Assembly: GCA_950022655.1 (NCBI GenBank) | Contig: OX465590.1 | Span: 41,499,718 to 41,563,717, forward strand | Length of the DNA: 64,000 nt | Direction: 5' to 3' | Origin: Alentia gelatinosa | Taxonomy: Eukaryota > Annelida > Polychaeta > Phyllodocida > Polynoidae | Shown: piece by piece, positions 60,001 to 63,930 of the stretch | Position numbering within the stretch: the stretch's first letter is position 1 | Layout of the letters: every line of letters begins with the position of its first letter | Translations under genes and position numbers: made by a program | The notes under the pieces: model-generated | Told to the model about the DNA's origin: nothing | What the model saw: only the letters and a program-made list of their open reading frames with translations | Databases searched by the model: none

Positions 60001-61890
60001 CAGCTCAATGTAGAGTGCTTTATACAGAGATTCTATGTTTTATATACAGCTCAATGTAGAGTTCATTATACACAGATTCTATGTTTTATATACACCTCAA
60101 TCAACAGTGCTTTATACAGAGATTCTATGTTTTATATACAGCTCAATGTAGAGTGCATTATACACAGATTCTATATTTTATATACAGCTCAATGTAGAGT
60201 GCATTATACGGAGATTTAAGTTTCCCGACAAATGACGGAAATCTAGGGGTGTTTTTCAGTAGGGACGATCGCTAGCTGAGACCGTTTGAAGGCAAAGTGT
60301 TTTTCAGTTGTGACGATCTCTAGGGATCTCAGGCAGGGGCTGAGGTGCGACGGTTTCGGGTGCTATGGGTGTTTTTCAGTTGTGACAATCTCAAGGGATC
60401 ACAAGTGAAATGCTCTCCCCATTGGTCTCAACCTGAGACCAGTAGATACTTGTCATAACTTATTTTTTCAGTTGCTAAAACTTATTCAAATTAGAAAATA
60501 TTTAGAGTGAAGGGTACTAATAATCTGACATACCTATATCCTAAATTTCCGATTGCAGAATCTTGTACCTGGCACTAGGAATCTCAGGTTGAGATAATTT
60601 TAGCGGCGATCACTCAGGCGCGCTGAGACCAGGGAGCTGTTTCAAACGTCGGGAGGGTGTCAAACGAGAGTACTCACCGCCAAAGCGAGAGCTAAACAAC
60701 TGCACTTGAAGTGGCGCTGTCGAGGTGGAGGTGCCGCTCGCTATTGGGTATAGGTAGCGGTTTTGCTGCCGCTTTGATTCAAAATGCCGCTCGCTGTTGC
60801 GGCCTCTCGTTTTGAAATGCGACCTGCCGCTGGCGAGACTTCACTCGACTTTTGAAACAGCTCCCACGTCTGAAAAGCACTTGCAGCCATTGATCTTCCA
60901 AATGGTCGCACAATCCCTCTCCGATCTCAGCGGATCTCAGCTCCTGATCGTCACTACTGAAAAACCCCCCCCTGATATTTTGATGAAGATCGCATAAAAT
61001 CGTCAATATCTACACAGTAGCAGTACTCCCCGAACAGAAGGTGCTGAATCCCCGCTGAACCGAGGCTGTTGTTGGCGGCTAGTGGGCGGCCGTGCCTAGC
61101 TGGAAACCCCGGCAGCTAGCAGACTTAAGTGCCGACTGCCTTTAAACTCCTTTGACCATTTTGATGGGCACATGTTTGGGTACACTGGCTACCAGAGCAA
61201 ACGCTTGCTAGATTTAGGGTTAGGATTACGATTTTTTATTTCTGACTTTTCACCCAGTCCTAACTTTCATCCCTGGTTATAATTTCAGTAATTAACAGCA
61301 TACCTAAAATAATTTGAGAATACGATATTGGTGTGGTGGGTAGGCGAACAGCTTTGGACATAAATAGTAGCTGCGGTTGAACATGATATCTAACTTTGAT
61401 ACTTACTCGAGTCATGTCGGGTAAATCAGTTTTGAAGCAGGACGAGAATTATATGAGAACGACGGCAGAAATACCACACTCCTCGACCCCCATCATGAGC
61501 CATAATTCTTTGGTTCTGATCTATATAAAAACCTATCTCTTTTTTCAAAGGTTGGACTGGGTGATTCGCTGGATCGTAATCATACAATAAGTTTATATAC
61601 ATATCTGATTTTTTCATCAAGTTTTTTTTTCTAGACATTTTGGGTGTAGCACTCACATTTTCTGGTTATTATTCGTTCAGTTAAAATTTCACCCAGACAG
61701 AAGTTCATTTGATGGCAAATATTGTAGAAGGCAGTGGCTATGGTGTGTTTTATGCCTTGACCTGTGTCAGATGACATCGTCGATTCTAGATACAGCGGGT
61801 CCCTTCCAGATGCTGAACGCGCTTCGCGTGCTGCCACCAGACAGCGCGCACACTCTACTCATCTGCTTTGCACCTCACAAGGGAGAAGTG
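14621..61890 (+). CDS. CFAP74: Cilia- and flagella-associated protein 74 (CFAP74), 36 exons, 3'-partial
   Basis: Exons: 14621-14718, 15778-15921, 16178-16276, 17533-17637, 18887-19060, 19615-19725, 22075-22177, 23727-23884, 24752-24814, 26882-27014, 27980-28075, 28829-28937, 29952-30076, 30938-31030, 34146-34265, 35174-35292, 36313-36379, 38280-38369, 39359-39482, 39925-39974, 40997-41114, 42273-42332, 43618-43707, 44929-44993, 45491-45613, 46120-46370, 47030-47117, 48149-48322, 48935-49068, 50262-50437, 51628-51728, 52262-52417, 57718-57848, 59116-59241, 59822-59987, 61771-61890. Every junction is GT-AG, all phases agree, and the sum is 4260 nt with no stop (1420 residues). CFAP74 belongs to the C1d projection of the axonemal central pair. 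Landmarks shared with vertebrate CFAP74 include DPPGxMSAG, VTFKPMIN, STKKC, VPVWV, VDLKICM(F/Y)DRLYQD, LLPKTGYIQAQS, HAIVTTSD, VDVQPNDGFGT and GPTSFEF. The gene continues beyond the window. Confidence 0.94.
15244..15745. mobile_element. Two CAGGGATGTCAGTT-type MITEs, overlapping or nested
   Basis: The first copy runs from CAGAGATGGCAATTTTCC to an ACATGAAAAATATGTCC block near 15480. A second, beginning within it (ATCAGTTTTCTACTTTTCCG), continues to CAACTGACATCTCTG at 15745. The pair lies just upstream of CFAP74 exon 15778-15921. Confidence 0.75.
16399..16775. mobile_element. Possible solo LTR
   Basis: The 377-bp block begins TGTGACACAGT and ends ACTGTGTTACA, an imperfect inverted repeat starting TG and ending CA as LTRs do. 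AACA flanks both sides (16395-16398 and 16776-16779). It holds three diverged units around GTGATCATTCC. No gag or pol sequence lies nearby. A terminal-inverted-repeat element is the alternative. Confidence 0.45.
17195..17412 (+). mobile_element. 5'-truncated SINE with (AAAC)n tail
   Basis: The body AGATTTACTGCTATAACAAA...GTGTAGGGGTGAGATTTCTA...CTTGAGAAAGTCTGG is followed by GGACGTAAAACCAAACCAAA and an (AAAC)n tail. The tRNA-like head is missing. It lies about 120 bases upstream of CFAP74 exon 17533-17637. Confidence 0.8.
18087..18327. repeat. 24-bp minisatellite, ten copies, CFAP74 intron
   Basis: The unit AGCTTACTGCACAGTGTGAC then GAAC repeats ten times. Since 24 is a multiple of three, several frames on both strands stay open (SLLHSVTN on plus, FVTLCSKL and CAVSCSSH on minus). 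None has flanking coding signals. Confidence 0.95.
19330..19612. repeat. Truncated copy of the 56490-56760 element, abutting a CFAP74 acceptor
   Basis: AATGTATGGGG, GATACCATAACTGTGG, GGTATACGG and GATGGATAATAAATGCAA follow in the same order as at 56487-56760. The copy stops inside its hairpin arm, about 25 bases before the acceptor of exon 19615-19725. Part of that intron 3' end may therefore be element-derived. Confidence 0.75.
19795..19935. repeat. Hairpin, GAGGCAAAGCCAAG centre
   Basis: The arms contain AAGGAACTGCATCGAGATCC...GTCGCTGAGA and GTGGCTATGGATCAAGAT. The centre lies at 19868-19881. A diverged copy with GAGGCAAAGCCGAG lies at 20335-20460, a fragment at 23550-23630 and an inverted copy at 56960-57110. 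Confidence 0.8.
19975..20142 (+). mobile_element. Second SINE-like sequence with GACGTTAAACC(AAAC)n tail
   Basis: TCTCTTTGATTGTCTAAAAA...GATGGTCCCTATATACCC...GGACGTTAAACCACGAAACA then (AAAC)n. The body matches 62655-62790 (TCTCTTTGATTGTTTATAAA...GATGGTCCCCTATATACC) and differs from the tRNA-SINE body, but the tail is shared. No box A or B is visible in either copy, so the 5' ends may be missing. Confidence 0.65.
20335..20460. repeat. Hairpin, GAGGCAAAGCCGAG centre
   Basis: Second copy of the 19795-19935 type, centre at 20413-20426, inside the same CFAP74 intron. The right arm is shortened. Another degenerate hairpin follows at about 20550-20660. Confidence 0.75.
20952..21938. mobile_element. 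GC-rich TIR element, GGGGTATTCCACCAACCA termini
   Basis: The left end reads GGGGGTATTCCACCAACCAG and the right end TTGTTTGGTGGAATACCGCC. The interior (about 990 bp) is much richer in G+C than the surrounding intron and is made of internally repeated GACGTTTC, GGCGTCGG and TTGGTGGAAG blocks. It has no convincing protein. A partial copy lies at 30117-30475. Confidence 0.75.
22438..22568. repeat. Near-perfect 130-bp palindrome
   Basis: Arms ATAACGTCCAACCATGCTTG... and the inverse ...CAGCATGGTCAGGACGTTCT pair over about 60 bases with few mismatches. The centre CTCGGCATAAATGCCTC (22499-22515) is the reverse complement of the GAGGC...GCCGAG motif. It lies immediately before a second, unrelated-arm hairpin at 22600-22740. 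Confidence 0.85.
22600..22895. repeat. Hairpin plus GGGGTAGGATAA-bounded module, copy 2
   Basis: It is close to 2488-2785 over its whole length. The hairpin centre GAGGCAAAGCCGAG lies at 22662-22675. The module from TTTTATCCTACCC to GGGGTAGGATAAAA contains TATGCCACTAGTGGCATA and TTAAGCCTATGG. Confidence 0.85.
24278..24457 (+). CDS. Possible optional CFAP74 cassette exon
   Basis: Between exons 8 and 9 a frame ending LLSNMYGNPLVKKKGFVKV, then SSMTDLEPELFHP, runs to a good donor (CACAGTGAGG). With an acceptor TAG at 24275-24277 it would be 180 nt with phase-2 ends, matching the surrounding junctions, so it could be included without breaking the frame. Against it: base composition is lower in GC than the certain exons, the acceptor precedes a T-run that would code FVFF, and vertebrate CFAP74 has no counterpart. 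Exons 8 and 9 also join correctly without it. Confidence 0.3.
25491..25510 (-). ncRNA. Hammerhead-ribozyme-like core
   Basis: On the minus strand: CTGAAGA, a perfect stem GACCC/GGGTC with loop GTACA, then GAAACATC. The upstream + strand words ACGCCCA and TGTGGCCGATG resemble those around 3240-3300, so both copies may belong to one element family. Confidence 0.45.
26440..26840. repeat. Cluster of AACGGTCGCTATTAACGATTAT...AACGGGNCCC ends
   Basis: Three copies of a block reading roughly AACGGTCGCTATTAACGATT then GTCTAAAAAACGGGYCCC end near 26525, 26705 and 26830. Inverted TTCGATAATTATC...GATAATTATCGAA pairs lie between them. They look like ends of short foldback elements, related in wording to the 7888-8385 family. 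The cluster ends about 40 bases before CFAP74 exon 26882-27014. Confidence 0.6.
27030..27615. repeat. Dispersed repeat, GGCATATCCTA...GGCGCCACCTGGTG type, copy 2
   Basis: This copy is collinear with 6145-6675 over about 550 bp and starts some 15 bases after the donor of CFAP74 exon 26882-27014. It carries an insertion ending in GAACGTTAAATCAACCAAAC, resembling the 3' tail of the SINE family in this window. Confidence 0.75.
27980..34265 (+). CDS. CFAP74: CFAP74 linker and approach to the first ASH domain (exons 11-15)
   Basis: Residues 397-577. Features in order: KPHKKPKLQAFELYM; an acidic patch DRGFVDSDDEDGNMNQDDM; FEGLWDKHRPYKVPKDL, matching GLWNEDYKPYQVPKE of the human protein; a helix EERVLRIRDSYQRQQK; and MMQRVLDKHRKGIVIKQVAG, then REFKGQAFYSKPDIIHFK. 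The last part is the strand leading into the first ASH-like domain. Phases are 0, 1, 0, 0, 0. Confidence 0.92.
28085..28340. mobile_element. Short TIR element, GATTCCACCAACA termini
   Basis: GTGATTCCACCAACACACAA at the left and ATCATGTTGGTGGAACC at the right form the ends of an element of about 255 bp starting 10 bases after the donor of exon 27980-28075. The core ends (TTCCACCAAC) resemble the 20952 family but the interiors differ. Confidence 0.6.
29165..29335. repeat. Palindrome related to 63755-63930
   Basis: It begins with GAGGTAGGATAAATACGAAA. Outer arms CGAACTCAAGTTAGACTTG / AAGTCTAACTCTTGTTC match the 63755 element in inverse orientation. The inner stem is GGTCAGGTCTGTTCC / CGTGTATTACTACGCG-like and no longer symmetric. 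Confidence 0.7.
30117..30475. mobile_element. Partial copy of the GTATTCCACCAAC element
   Basis: GTATTCCACCAACAAGACAA then ACGTTGTACAGCGCCCGTAT matches 20955-21000. The copy breaks off in AACTGATTGATTAGGTTTTT, which matches 21280-21300. It lies in the CFAP74 intron after exon 29952-30076. Confidence 0.75.
31187..31447. mobile_element. CAGGGATGTCAGTT-type MITE
   Basis: It starts CAGAGATGGTAGTTTTCC and ends TAGCTGACATCCCTG. The flanks (ACAAAC left, CCCAAC right) are only a weak match. Confidence 0.8.
32450..32704 (-). mobile_element. tRNA-derived SINE, near full length
   Basis: Read on the minus strand from 32704: GGGCTGGGGAGTTAGCTCAG, then TGGTAAAGAGCAC with a box-A-like TTAGCTCAGTGG. A box-B-like GGGTTCAAGTCCC occupies 32625-32637. 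The anticodon-loop position reads CTTGTAA. The tRNA-like head is followed by an unrelated body (AGTGGTGGATTTACTGCTGT...GTGTAGGGGTGGGATTTCTA). It lacks a tRNA acceptor stem and is fused to the body, so it is a SINE and not a tRNA gene. The body recurs at 17195-17410, 36655-36885 and 4115-4230. Confidence 0.88.
33093..33441. mobile_element. TIR element, GGCGTGTTCCAC / GGTGGAATACACC termini
   Basis: Left AAGGGCGTGTTCCACTGGAT then AGGC, right GCCTGCCCGGTGGAATACACCC. The interior has repeated GGCGCC and CATACGGGC-type words. Likely relatives are 35622-35935 (GGGGTGTTCC...GGAGAACACCCCC), a left-end fragment at 47165-47200 and 52697-53013. Confidence 0.65.
34437..34694. mobile_element. CAGGGATGTCAGTT-type MITE, no clear duplication
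   Basis: It starts CATAGATGTCAGTTTTC and ends CCGACATCCCTG in the intron after CFAP74 exon 34146-34265. The interior is collinear with 47570-47835. Confidence 0.8.
35174..39974 (+). CDS. CFAP74: CFAP74 first and second ASH/MSP-like domains (exons 16-20)
   Basis: Residues 578-727. DFDVGKQYKRKVTLTNVSYT is the typical strand pattern of an ASH domain (ASPM-SPD-2-Hydin, an MSP-like beta sandwich found in ciliary proteins). Then come DFIDVQFDPPGQMSAGLTCE, MLVTFKPMINEDLVGQVDFL and IPIVCSTKKC. A second repeat opens with VDFGTAVIGETLKRHITLTN and NGALGTTFEFNKITG. The short exon 39925-39974 begins a linker. Confidence 0.92.
35622..35935. mobile_element. TIR element, GGGGTGTTCC / GGAGAACACCCC termini
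   Basis: A block of about 315 bp in the CFAP74 intron before exon 36313-36379. The interior has GTTAATTCATTAGG-like and CATGCGGCTG words shared with 52697-53013. No frame looks coding. Confidence 0.55.
36405..36925. repeat. Hairpin element with nested SINE tail
   Basis: The hairpin arms (GCTCTCCATGAGTTTGATGTGG / AAACGAGTTGGAGAAC) have a centre at 36455-36470. A TTATCTCACCC block and AAAAGAATGGACAACACACA follow. A 5'-truncated SINE is inserted at about 36655-36885, and the element closes with CTAAGCTTATGG...GGGGTTAGATAAA. The uninterrupted version is at 38880-39175. Confidence 0.75.
36655..36885 (+). mobile_element. 5'-truncated SINE, inserted in a hairpin element
   Basis: Same body as 17195-17412, with TTGGCTGGACGTTAAATCAA and (AAAC)n tail. 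It interrupts the 36405-36925 element between its TTCCCAATG and CCCAATGCTAAGC sequences. The repeated TTCCCAATGCC / CCCAATGC around it looks like a target duplication. Confidence 0.8.
37588..37615 (+). ncRNA. Hammerhead-ribozyme-like core
   Basis: On the plus strand: CTGAGGA, AGGCT...AGCC stem, then GAAAC. Flanks CTATCTAGT and ACTAGGATAAG could form an outer stem. The cleavage-site triplet is not in the expected place. Confidence 0.35.
38628..38760. mobile_element. TIR element, related copy with GGGCCTGTTTAATAGTC
   Basis: A foldback of about 130 bp: ATGATACATGAAGACCCC at the left and TTCAATCCTAGATTATTAAA then CGCGCC at the right. The arms carry the same ACAGAAAAGGGT block as 54803-55009. Confidence 0.7.
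38880..39175. repeat. Hairpin element, uninterrupted copy
   Basis: The hairpin centre GAGGTGACAGCTGAG lies at 38946-38960, followed by TTTATCTCACCCCTG and TTAAGCCTTTGG, and the element ends in CAGGGGTGAGATTA. Comparison with 36405-36925 dates the SINE there as the later insertion. Confidence 0.8.
40325..40957. repeat. 32-bp minisatellite, about 20 copies, upstream of CFAP74 exon 21
   Basis: The unit TAGGCATGTGAAATAATGCA then GGCTGCAAACTG repeats about 20 times with scattered changes. A higher-order pattern (variants with GTGGTCATG and TCTAAGCGTG) recurs at 40530-40680 and 40790-40850. The array ends 40 bases before exon 40997. It has no palindromic repeat-spacer structure. Confidence 0.95.
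40997..44993 (+). CDS. CFAP74: CFAP74 low-complexity linker (exons 21-24)
   Basis: Residues 727-838. A Lys/Glu-rich stretch (KSKRDKQKGREEKKAAEKAE) precedes acidic exons (VDEDRDTPDPDEVVEQ; VDPLGVEIGSGDEGDEG; EILMSEMDEMNLDGL). It is likely disordered. The human protein has a similarly charged, poorly conserved segment here. The first exon follows a 32-bp minisatellite by about 40 bases. Confidence 0.85.
41115..43617. other. CFAP74 introns 21 and 22
   Basis: Besides exon 42273-42332 and the degenerate hairpin at 41835-41960 (with TTTATCTCACCCC and AATCCTATGG...GGGCCGAGATAAA to 42204), this is very AT-rich. Nothing else is recognised, especially in 42430-43600. Confidence 0.6.
41835..41960. repeat. 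Degenerate hairpin, GAGGCAAAGCCAAA centre
   Basis: ACTTGTATAGAACTGGATC and GATACAAGTGCAGTTCTGGA are the outer arms, and ATACTCCTTGAGTTTGG / AATGGAGTAT the inner ones. The centre lies at 41893-41906. TTTATCTCACCCC follows directly. Confidence 0.65.
43796..44062. mobile_element. CAGGGATGTCAGTT-type MITE with 6-bp duplication
   Basis: It begins CAGGGATGACAGTTTTCC and ends CAACTGACATCCCTG. ATGTTT flanks both sides (43790-43795 and 44063-44068). The interior shows the family order: GGAAATCCACTTTTT, TCTTGTATAAAAC, CAGTAAAACAGTGGTT, CCCCATTCTATGGCC, CTCAGTTTC-like, GAGGCAGTAAATT and CTGACCCCAACTGACATC. A diverged, deleted copy follows at about 44245-44390. Confidence 0.88.
45491..47117 (+). CDS. 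CFAP74: CFAP74 third ASH-like unit and central conserved block (exons 25-27)
   Basis: Residues 839-992. GSIGPFSSVKLEIIWQPTL and VDTEFMFSF form ASH-like strands. The large exon 46120-46370 (84 codons) holds the best conserved part: VDVPVWVERQNVDLKICMFD, RLYQDTILVNNRATTALRLK, LRNHMELLPKTGYIQAQSTF and SAQLKFLPR. Exon 27 adds KYFDKETGVLQAPMVITVAD. These were decisive for naming the gene. Confidence 0.95.
45769..45801 (-). ncRNA. Hammerhead-ribozyme-like core
   Basis: On the minus strand: CTGATGA, a weak GCT/AGC stem with a long loop, then GAAACGTCGTC. A half-site ACGACGTTTCGGGC also lies at 48910, directly upstream of the CFAP74 acceptor at 48934. Confidence 0.35.
45799..46052. mobile_element. 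TIR element, CAGGGACCTGTTTCACTAGT termini, copy 1
   Basis: Left CAGGGACCTGTTTCACTAGT then GTTGTGACATGTCTAG. Right TTGTCACGAAACTAGTGAAA then CAGGTCCCTG. About 254 bp, ending about 67 bases before CFAP74 exon 46120-46370. I see no exact target duplication. Confidence 0.8.
47202..47483. mobile_element. TIR element, CAGGGACCTGTTTCACTAGT termini, copy 2
   Basis: Same termini and interior as 45799-46052, about 280 bp, inserted next to a fragment that begins GGGTGTTCCACCAGACAGGC at 47166. The right end reads GTGAAATGGGTCCC. It lies in the intron after exon 47030-47117. Confidence 0.8.
47570..47835. mobile_element. CAGGGATGTCAGTT-type MITE with 6-bp duplication
   Basis: Left end CAGAGATGTCAGTTTCCC, right end CCAACTGACATCCCTG, flanked by TACTAT on both sides (47564-47569 and 47836-47841). 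It is complete and among the better preserved copies. Confidence 0.9.
48149..50437 (+). CDS. CFAP74: CFAP74 fourth ASH-like unit (exons 28-30)
   Basis: Residues 993-1153. VPFTVHAIVTTSDMSFNTTN then IDFGKCTIYEAARHTVRLTN is a clear ASH pattern. It continues with YVDVQPNDGFGTLLPLEEIE, FKPPKARDYSFELTCKS and KIKCKGVGVHPPLSLS. Exon 30 ends in VVNNHTSSNEFTHPVPRIGK, aligned with human VINSHLSMSSPTHSKPRIG. The first donor (50438) therefore preserves the ancestral spacing to GPTSFEF in the next exon, despite further donors in the tandem copies downstream. Confidence 0.93.
49199..49353. mobile_element. Second copy of the GGGGCCATCCATAAAGTATG MITE
   Basis: It has the same ends and interior as 4534-4695, with GGACCCCCACACC inside and TACTTAATGGATGGC at the right end. 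It lies in the CFAP74 intron after exon 48935-49068. Confidence 0.7.
49474..49795. mobile_element. CAGGGATGTCAGTT-type MITE with 6-bp duplication
   Basis: Left end CAGAGATGGCACCTTTCC, right end TGACTGACATCCCTG, flanked by GTCATA on both sides (49468-49473 and 49796-49801). It is slightly longer through a duplication near 49540-49600. Confidence 0.9.
50390..51020 (+). repeat. 72-bp minisatellite made from the 3' end and donor of CFAP74 exon 30
   Basis: Units of exactly 72 bp place a GT donor equivalent at 50438, 50510, 50582, 50654, 50726, 50798, 50870, 50942 and 51014. At 50582 the GT is changed to AT and at 51014 it reads GTAATT; the others keep GGTAGGTGT. Each unit encodes, in the same phase, a version of GRCHVVNNQISSNEFTHPVA then RIGK, with stops in some units. 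The three units covering about 50779-51010 are almost identical. Confidence 0.95.
51628..57848 (+). CDS. CFAP74: CFAP74 fifth ASH-like unit and basic insert (exons 31-33)
   Basis: Residues 1154-1283. IAPVGPTSFEFVIPEDAPLT then LSPSVGTVEPGKTCKIEVRF form the domain core. It runs into a helix (RMMTKMAEVRAAEEYKAQLK, KEKENAELAA). After a 5.3-kb intron comes a basic low-complexity exon (KKAQAGKQKGKASPKGRKPD) ending PEESDIDT. Confidence 0.9.
53290..53570. mobile_element. Decayed CAGGGATGTCAGTT-type MITE
   Basis: The family interior is recognisable (GGAAATCCACTTTTTTCATA, CCAATAAAACAG, CTGACATCCCTGG) but the left terminus has lost its GGGATGTCAGTT form. Confidence 0.65.
54803..55009. mobile_element. 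TIR element, GCCCGTTTAATAA termini
   Basis: Left GTGCCCGTTTAATAATCTCG then GATCGTACATGAAGACCC. Right TACAGAAAAGGGTATACATG then TACGATCCTACGTTATTAAA and CGGGCCCC. A related copy with GGGCCTGTTTAATAGTCTAG lies at 38628-38760 in another CFAP74 intron. Confidence 0.75.
55590..55670. repeat. (TA)n-rich microsatellite
   Basis: Alternating TATATA with interruptions (TATATACATATATATTTTTG, TATATATATATATTC) in the 5.3-kb CFAP74 intron. A C-rich and A-rich homopolymer stretch lies at 54695-54765 in the same intron. Confidence 0.85.
56400..57115. repeat. Compound hairpin element in the long CFAP74 intron
   Basis: It is bounded by TTTATCTCACCCCTGG (56405) and GGTGAGATAAA (56938). Inside are GGTATACGG repeats and a long palindrome at 56710-56850 (TGTGGACAGGCGGC... 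/ ...GCAGCCTGTCCACA, centre CCGCTAGCGCT). A second hairpin with centre CTCATCTTTGCCTC (57017-57030) follows. Pieces of the same element occur at 19330-19612 and 10690-10850. Confidence 0.8.
58075..58205. repeat. Hairpin with GGCTTCGCC centre
   Basis: The arms TTTAGGGTCAGAGCTCGATC and its inverse GCTCTGACCCTAAA enclose TGTAATTC...GAATTACA around GGCTTCGCC (58138-58146). On the minus strand the centre reads GGCGAAGCC, as at 10171. A TATCTCACCCCTGG and CCATAGACTTAACGTTGGGA block precedes it at 57930-57975. Confidence 0.8.
58206..59115. other. CFAP74 intron 33, second half
   Basis: A more GC-rich block at 58670-58870 has a TATA-like CCTTATATAGTATG and GGGGGCCGAGACCTCCCTGT then GGGATCTCCCCGTACC. 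It resembles a promoter or LTR fragment but has no matching partner in the window. The rest is AT-rich. Confidence 0.4.
59116..61890 (+). CDS. CFAP74: CFAP74 sixth ASH-like unit, last exons in window (34-36)
   Basis: Residues 1284-1420. FKGKFDTFTVPCYVASGNCS then IHNTLYLEVHCPAKKPELVV close one unit. TTTDFGDISIGQSVIKSVTI then QNISNKHVD opens the next, and DTAGPFQMLNALRVLPPDSA then HTLLICFAPHKGEV follows. The last donor (GTAAGT at 61891) is strong and the frame is open, so the gene continues to the right of the window. Confidence 0.9.
59998..60214. repeat. 46-bp minisatellite after CFAP74 exon 35
   Basis: About 4.7 copies of CAGCTCAATGTAGAGTGCTT then TATACAGAGATTCTATGTTT and TATATA. It starts about 10 bases past the donor of exon 59822-59987. 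Copy 3 is the most diverged (CTCAATCAACAGTG). Confidence 0.92.
60246..60972. mobile_element. Second copy of the GGGGTGTTTTTCAGTAG TIR element
   Basis: Termini match the element at 7888-8385 (left GGGGTGTTTTTCAGTAG, right GATCGTCACTACTGAAAAAC). It is longer, about 730 bp, and carries a GC-rich insertion rich in GCCGC and GGCGAG. It lies in the CFAP74 intron between exons 59822-59987 and 61771-61890, just after a 46-bp minisatellite. Confidence 0.75.
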
Positions 61891-62794
61891 GTAAGTACAC
61901 TCACTGATGTCACTCGGTTAGATCAGTAAAAGATGCGTAAAGCATGATTTCCATCATATTAAGGGTTCATCGGAAAGTATTTGGTCTCTTTGGAATATAT
62001 AGAAGAATAAGAACTTTGATGGGAACTCGTTTGAGGATATTGGGGCACCAATTTCTTCGATGAATGCTGAAACACCACCGCTCCGTCTAAACATACAGAA
62101 GAATTTTTGTTTTTTTAGTACGGTTTCTTTATTGATCCTTTCTGCATATATAAAAATCAGATTACATAGAAACGGTACATAGATTGATACAGAATCAATA
62201 AAGAATAAAAACTTCCTTGGGATTTCTCTGTATTCCTATTGGGGTGTGGGGGAAGAGTTGGATCCCACAATGGACAATTTTTTTGTTCGCTCGAAGAACA
62301 GAAGAATATTGTTTAGTGATATCAAACTTTATAAATCTTTCGGACATGGTGAATGGTGAATAGTCTGAAACTATCAGAAAAAAATAGAGCGCACTTCCAC
62401 CACCAACTACGCATGTATGATTTTGTCAGATTTTATTTTTACAATCCTGCCAGTCCTCCATTTCGGCAGGTTTCGGCATAATTCGGTCACTTGATGGCAT
62501 TCATGCTTAACAGAAACAAACCAGGTGCAATTGATTGGGCAAGGAATCATTTTGATGTTTTTCCAACTTACCTGGCACTATTTGGCCATTGCAACATTTT
62601 TTGTAAAACTTTTGTAAAAGTTCAGAAAGAAAGATATAATCAACCTTTTGAAAGAAAACCGTCTCTTTGATTGTTTATAAACATTGTTGAAAACATATAA
62701 AAGAATTAAACTAAAATAATTCTGCAAAGGTAAACAGCGTAAAAAGGTTGATGGTCCCCTATATACCTTATACACCCTCAGGGTCCCCAGGGGG

Positions 62795-63055
62795 CATTGC
62801 TCCATGTTTTGCGGATCACAGAATAGCGACCCGAGGTCGAAACTGTTGCTCCAGATTCTTTGCGGATCGCTTCATATCTATGTCACCATCTATATTCAAT
62901 CAAAAATCTAACGGACCCTTCACCTATGTCACTGAAAATGTGGTGTTGTAAAAAGTAGCGATACAATGTGAAAATAACGGTACTACACAACACGATCCGA
63001 TATTACTGGAGCAACGCTTTTCCCACGTTTCTAGGAGCAATGAACTCTGGGATGT
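62795..63055. mobile_element. Inverted copy of the TTGCTCC-ended element
   Basis: It contains GGCATTGCTCC, ACTACACAACACGATCCGAT, GGAGCAACGCTTTTCCCACG and AGGAGCAATGA in reverse order to 3764-3992. It lies in the CFAP74 intron that runs to the right edge of the window. Confidence 0.6.
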
Positions 63056-63754
63056 TATACCACAGTCAAACAAACAATCTAAAGTACAGTGATTATGCCA
63101 TACCTAACAGGTAAACTCACAGAAATGAGAACAAATAATTTTTACAATACTATGAAACTTGAATGAGTATATCGCGTGCTATGTATATATATATATTCTG
63201 TAAATATTGAGCTATTGTTTTGACTTGATATACTTAACGCTCATAGGAACCACAGGAGGTATTGAAATATGAATTGTTTATACTTGATGTAGAGAAACTC
63301 ACTCAGTGGAATGAATCATCATAATTAAAAGGAAGTTGTGCTCACTTTTAGTTGGTTGATTTAGTCAGTGTCTGGCCTTATCTGGTCAGTATGTAATCCC
63401 CACTTGTATCTGTACACAAACACATGCTTTCTTCTAGGTTTGTGCATGTCTGTGTTCTGTGAACTGTCAAGATTCTATTCACTGAAAATATGCATGTCTT
63501 TTGGATGACTGCTTGAGTATTGCTGTTAAAATGCGATTTATAAAAGATTTATTTTAAGGCTGACAATCCATGAATCTACATCACTCTTATATTGCCTGTA
63601 TCCAGGCATCAAGCTGTGGTAGCCCCGGCAATGCCTGGTGGCAACTTGTTTTTATTACCCACCAAAATATAATACGAAGTCTCCATACTAATCCTATGGA
63701 GTCTACAGATCGCTACTGAGTAGATTCCGGACTCCGAAATCTACTCAGTAGAAT

Positions 63755-63930
63755 ACTGAGTAGAAACCGAACGAGAGTTAGACTTGACAATATTTATGCC
63801 ACGACGGGCAGGTCGTGTATTACTACACAAGGCGTAGCCGAGTGTAGTGAGGAGCAGACCTGACCAGAGTGGCATAGACATTGACAAGTCTAACTCGAGT
63901 TCGGTTTCGTATTTATCCTACCCCATCTAT
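63755..63930. repeat. Long palindrome, AAGGCGTAGCCGAG centre
   Basis: The arms CCGAACGAGAGTTAGACTTG and CAAGTCTAACTCGAGTTCGG enclose CACGACGGGCAGGTCGTG and the centre at 63829-63842. TTATCCTACCCC follows. A rearranged relative lies at 29165-29335 with the same outer arms, but its centre is degraded. Confidence 0.85.
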
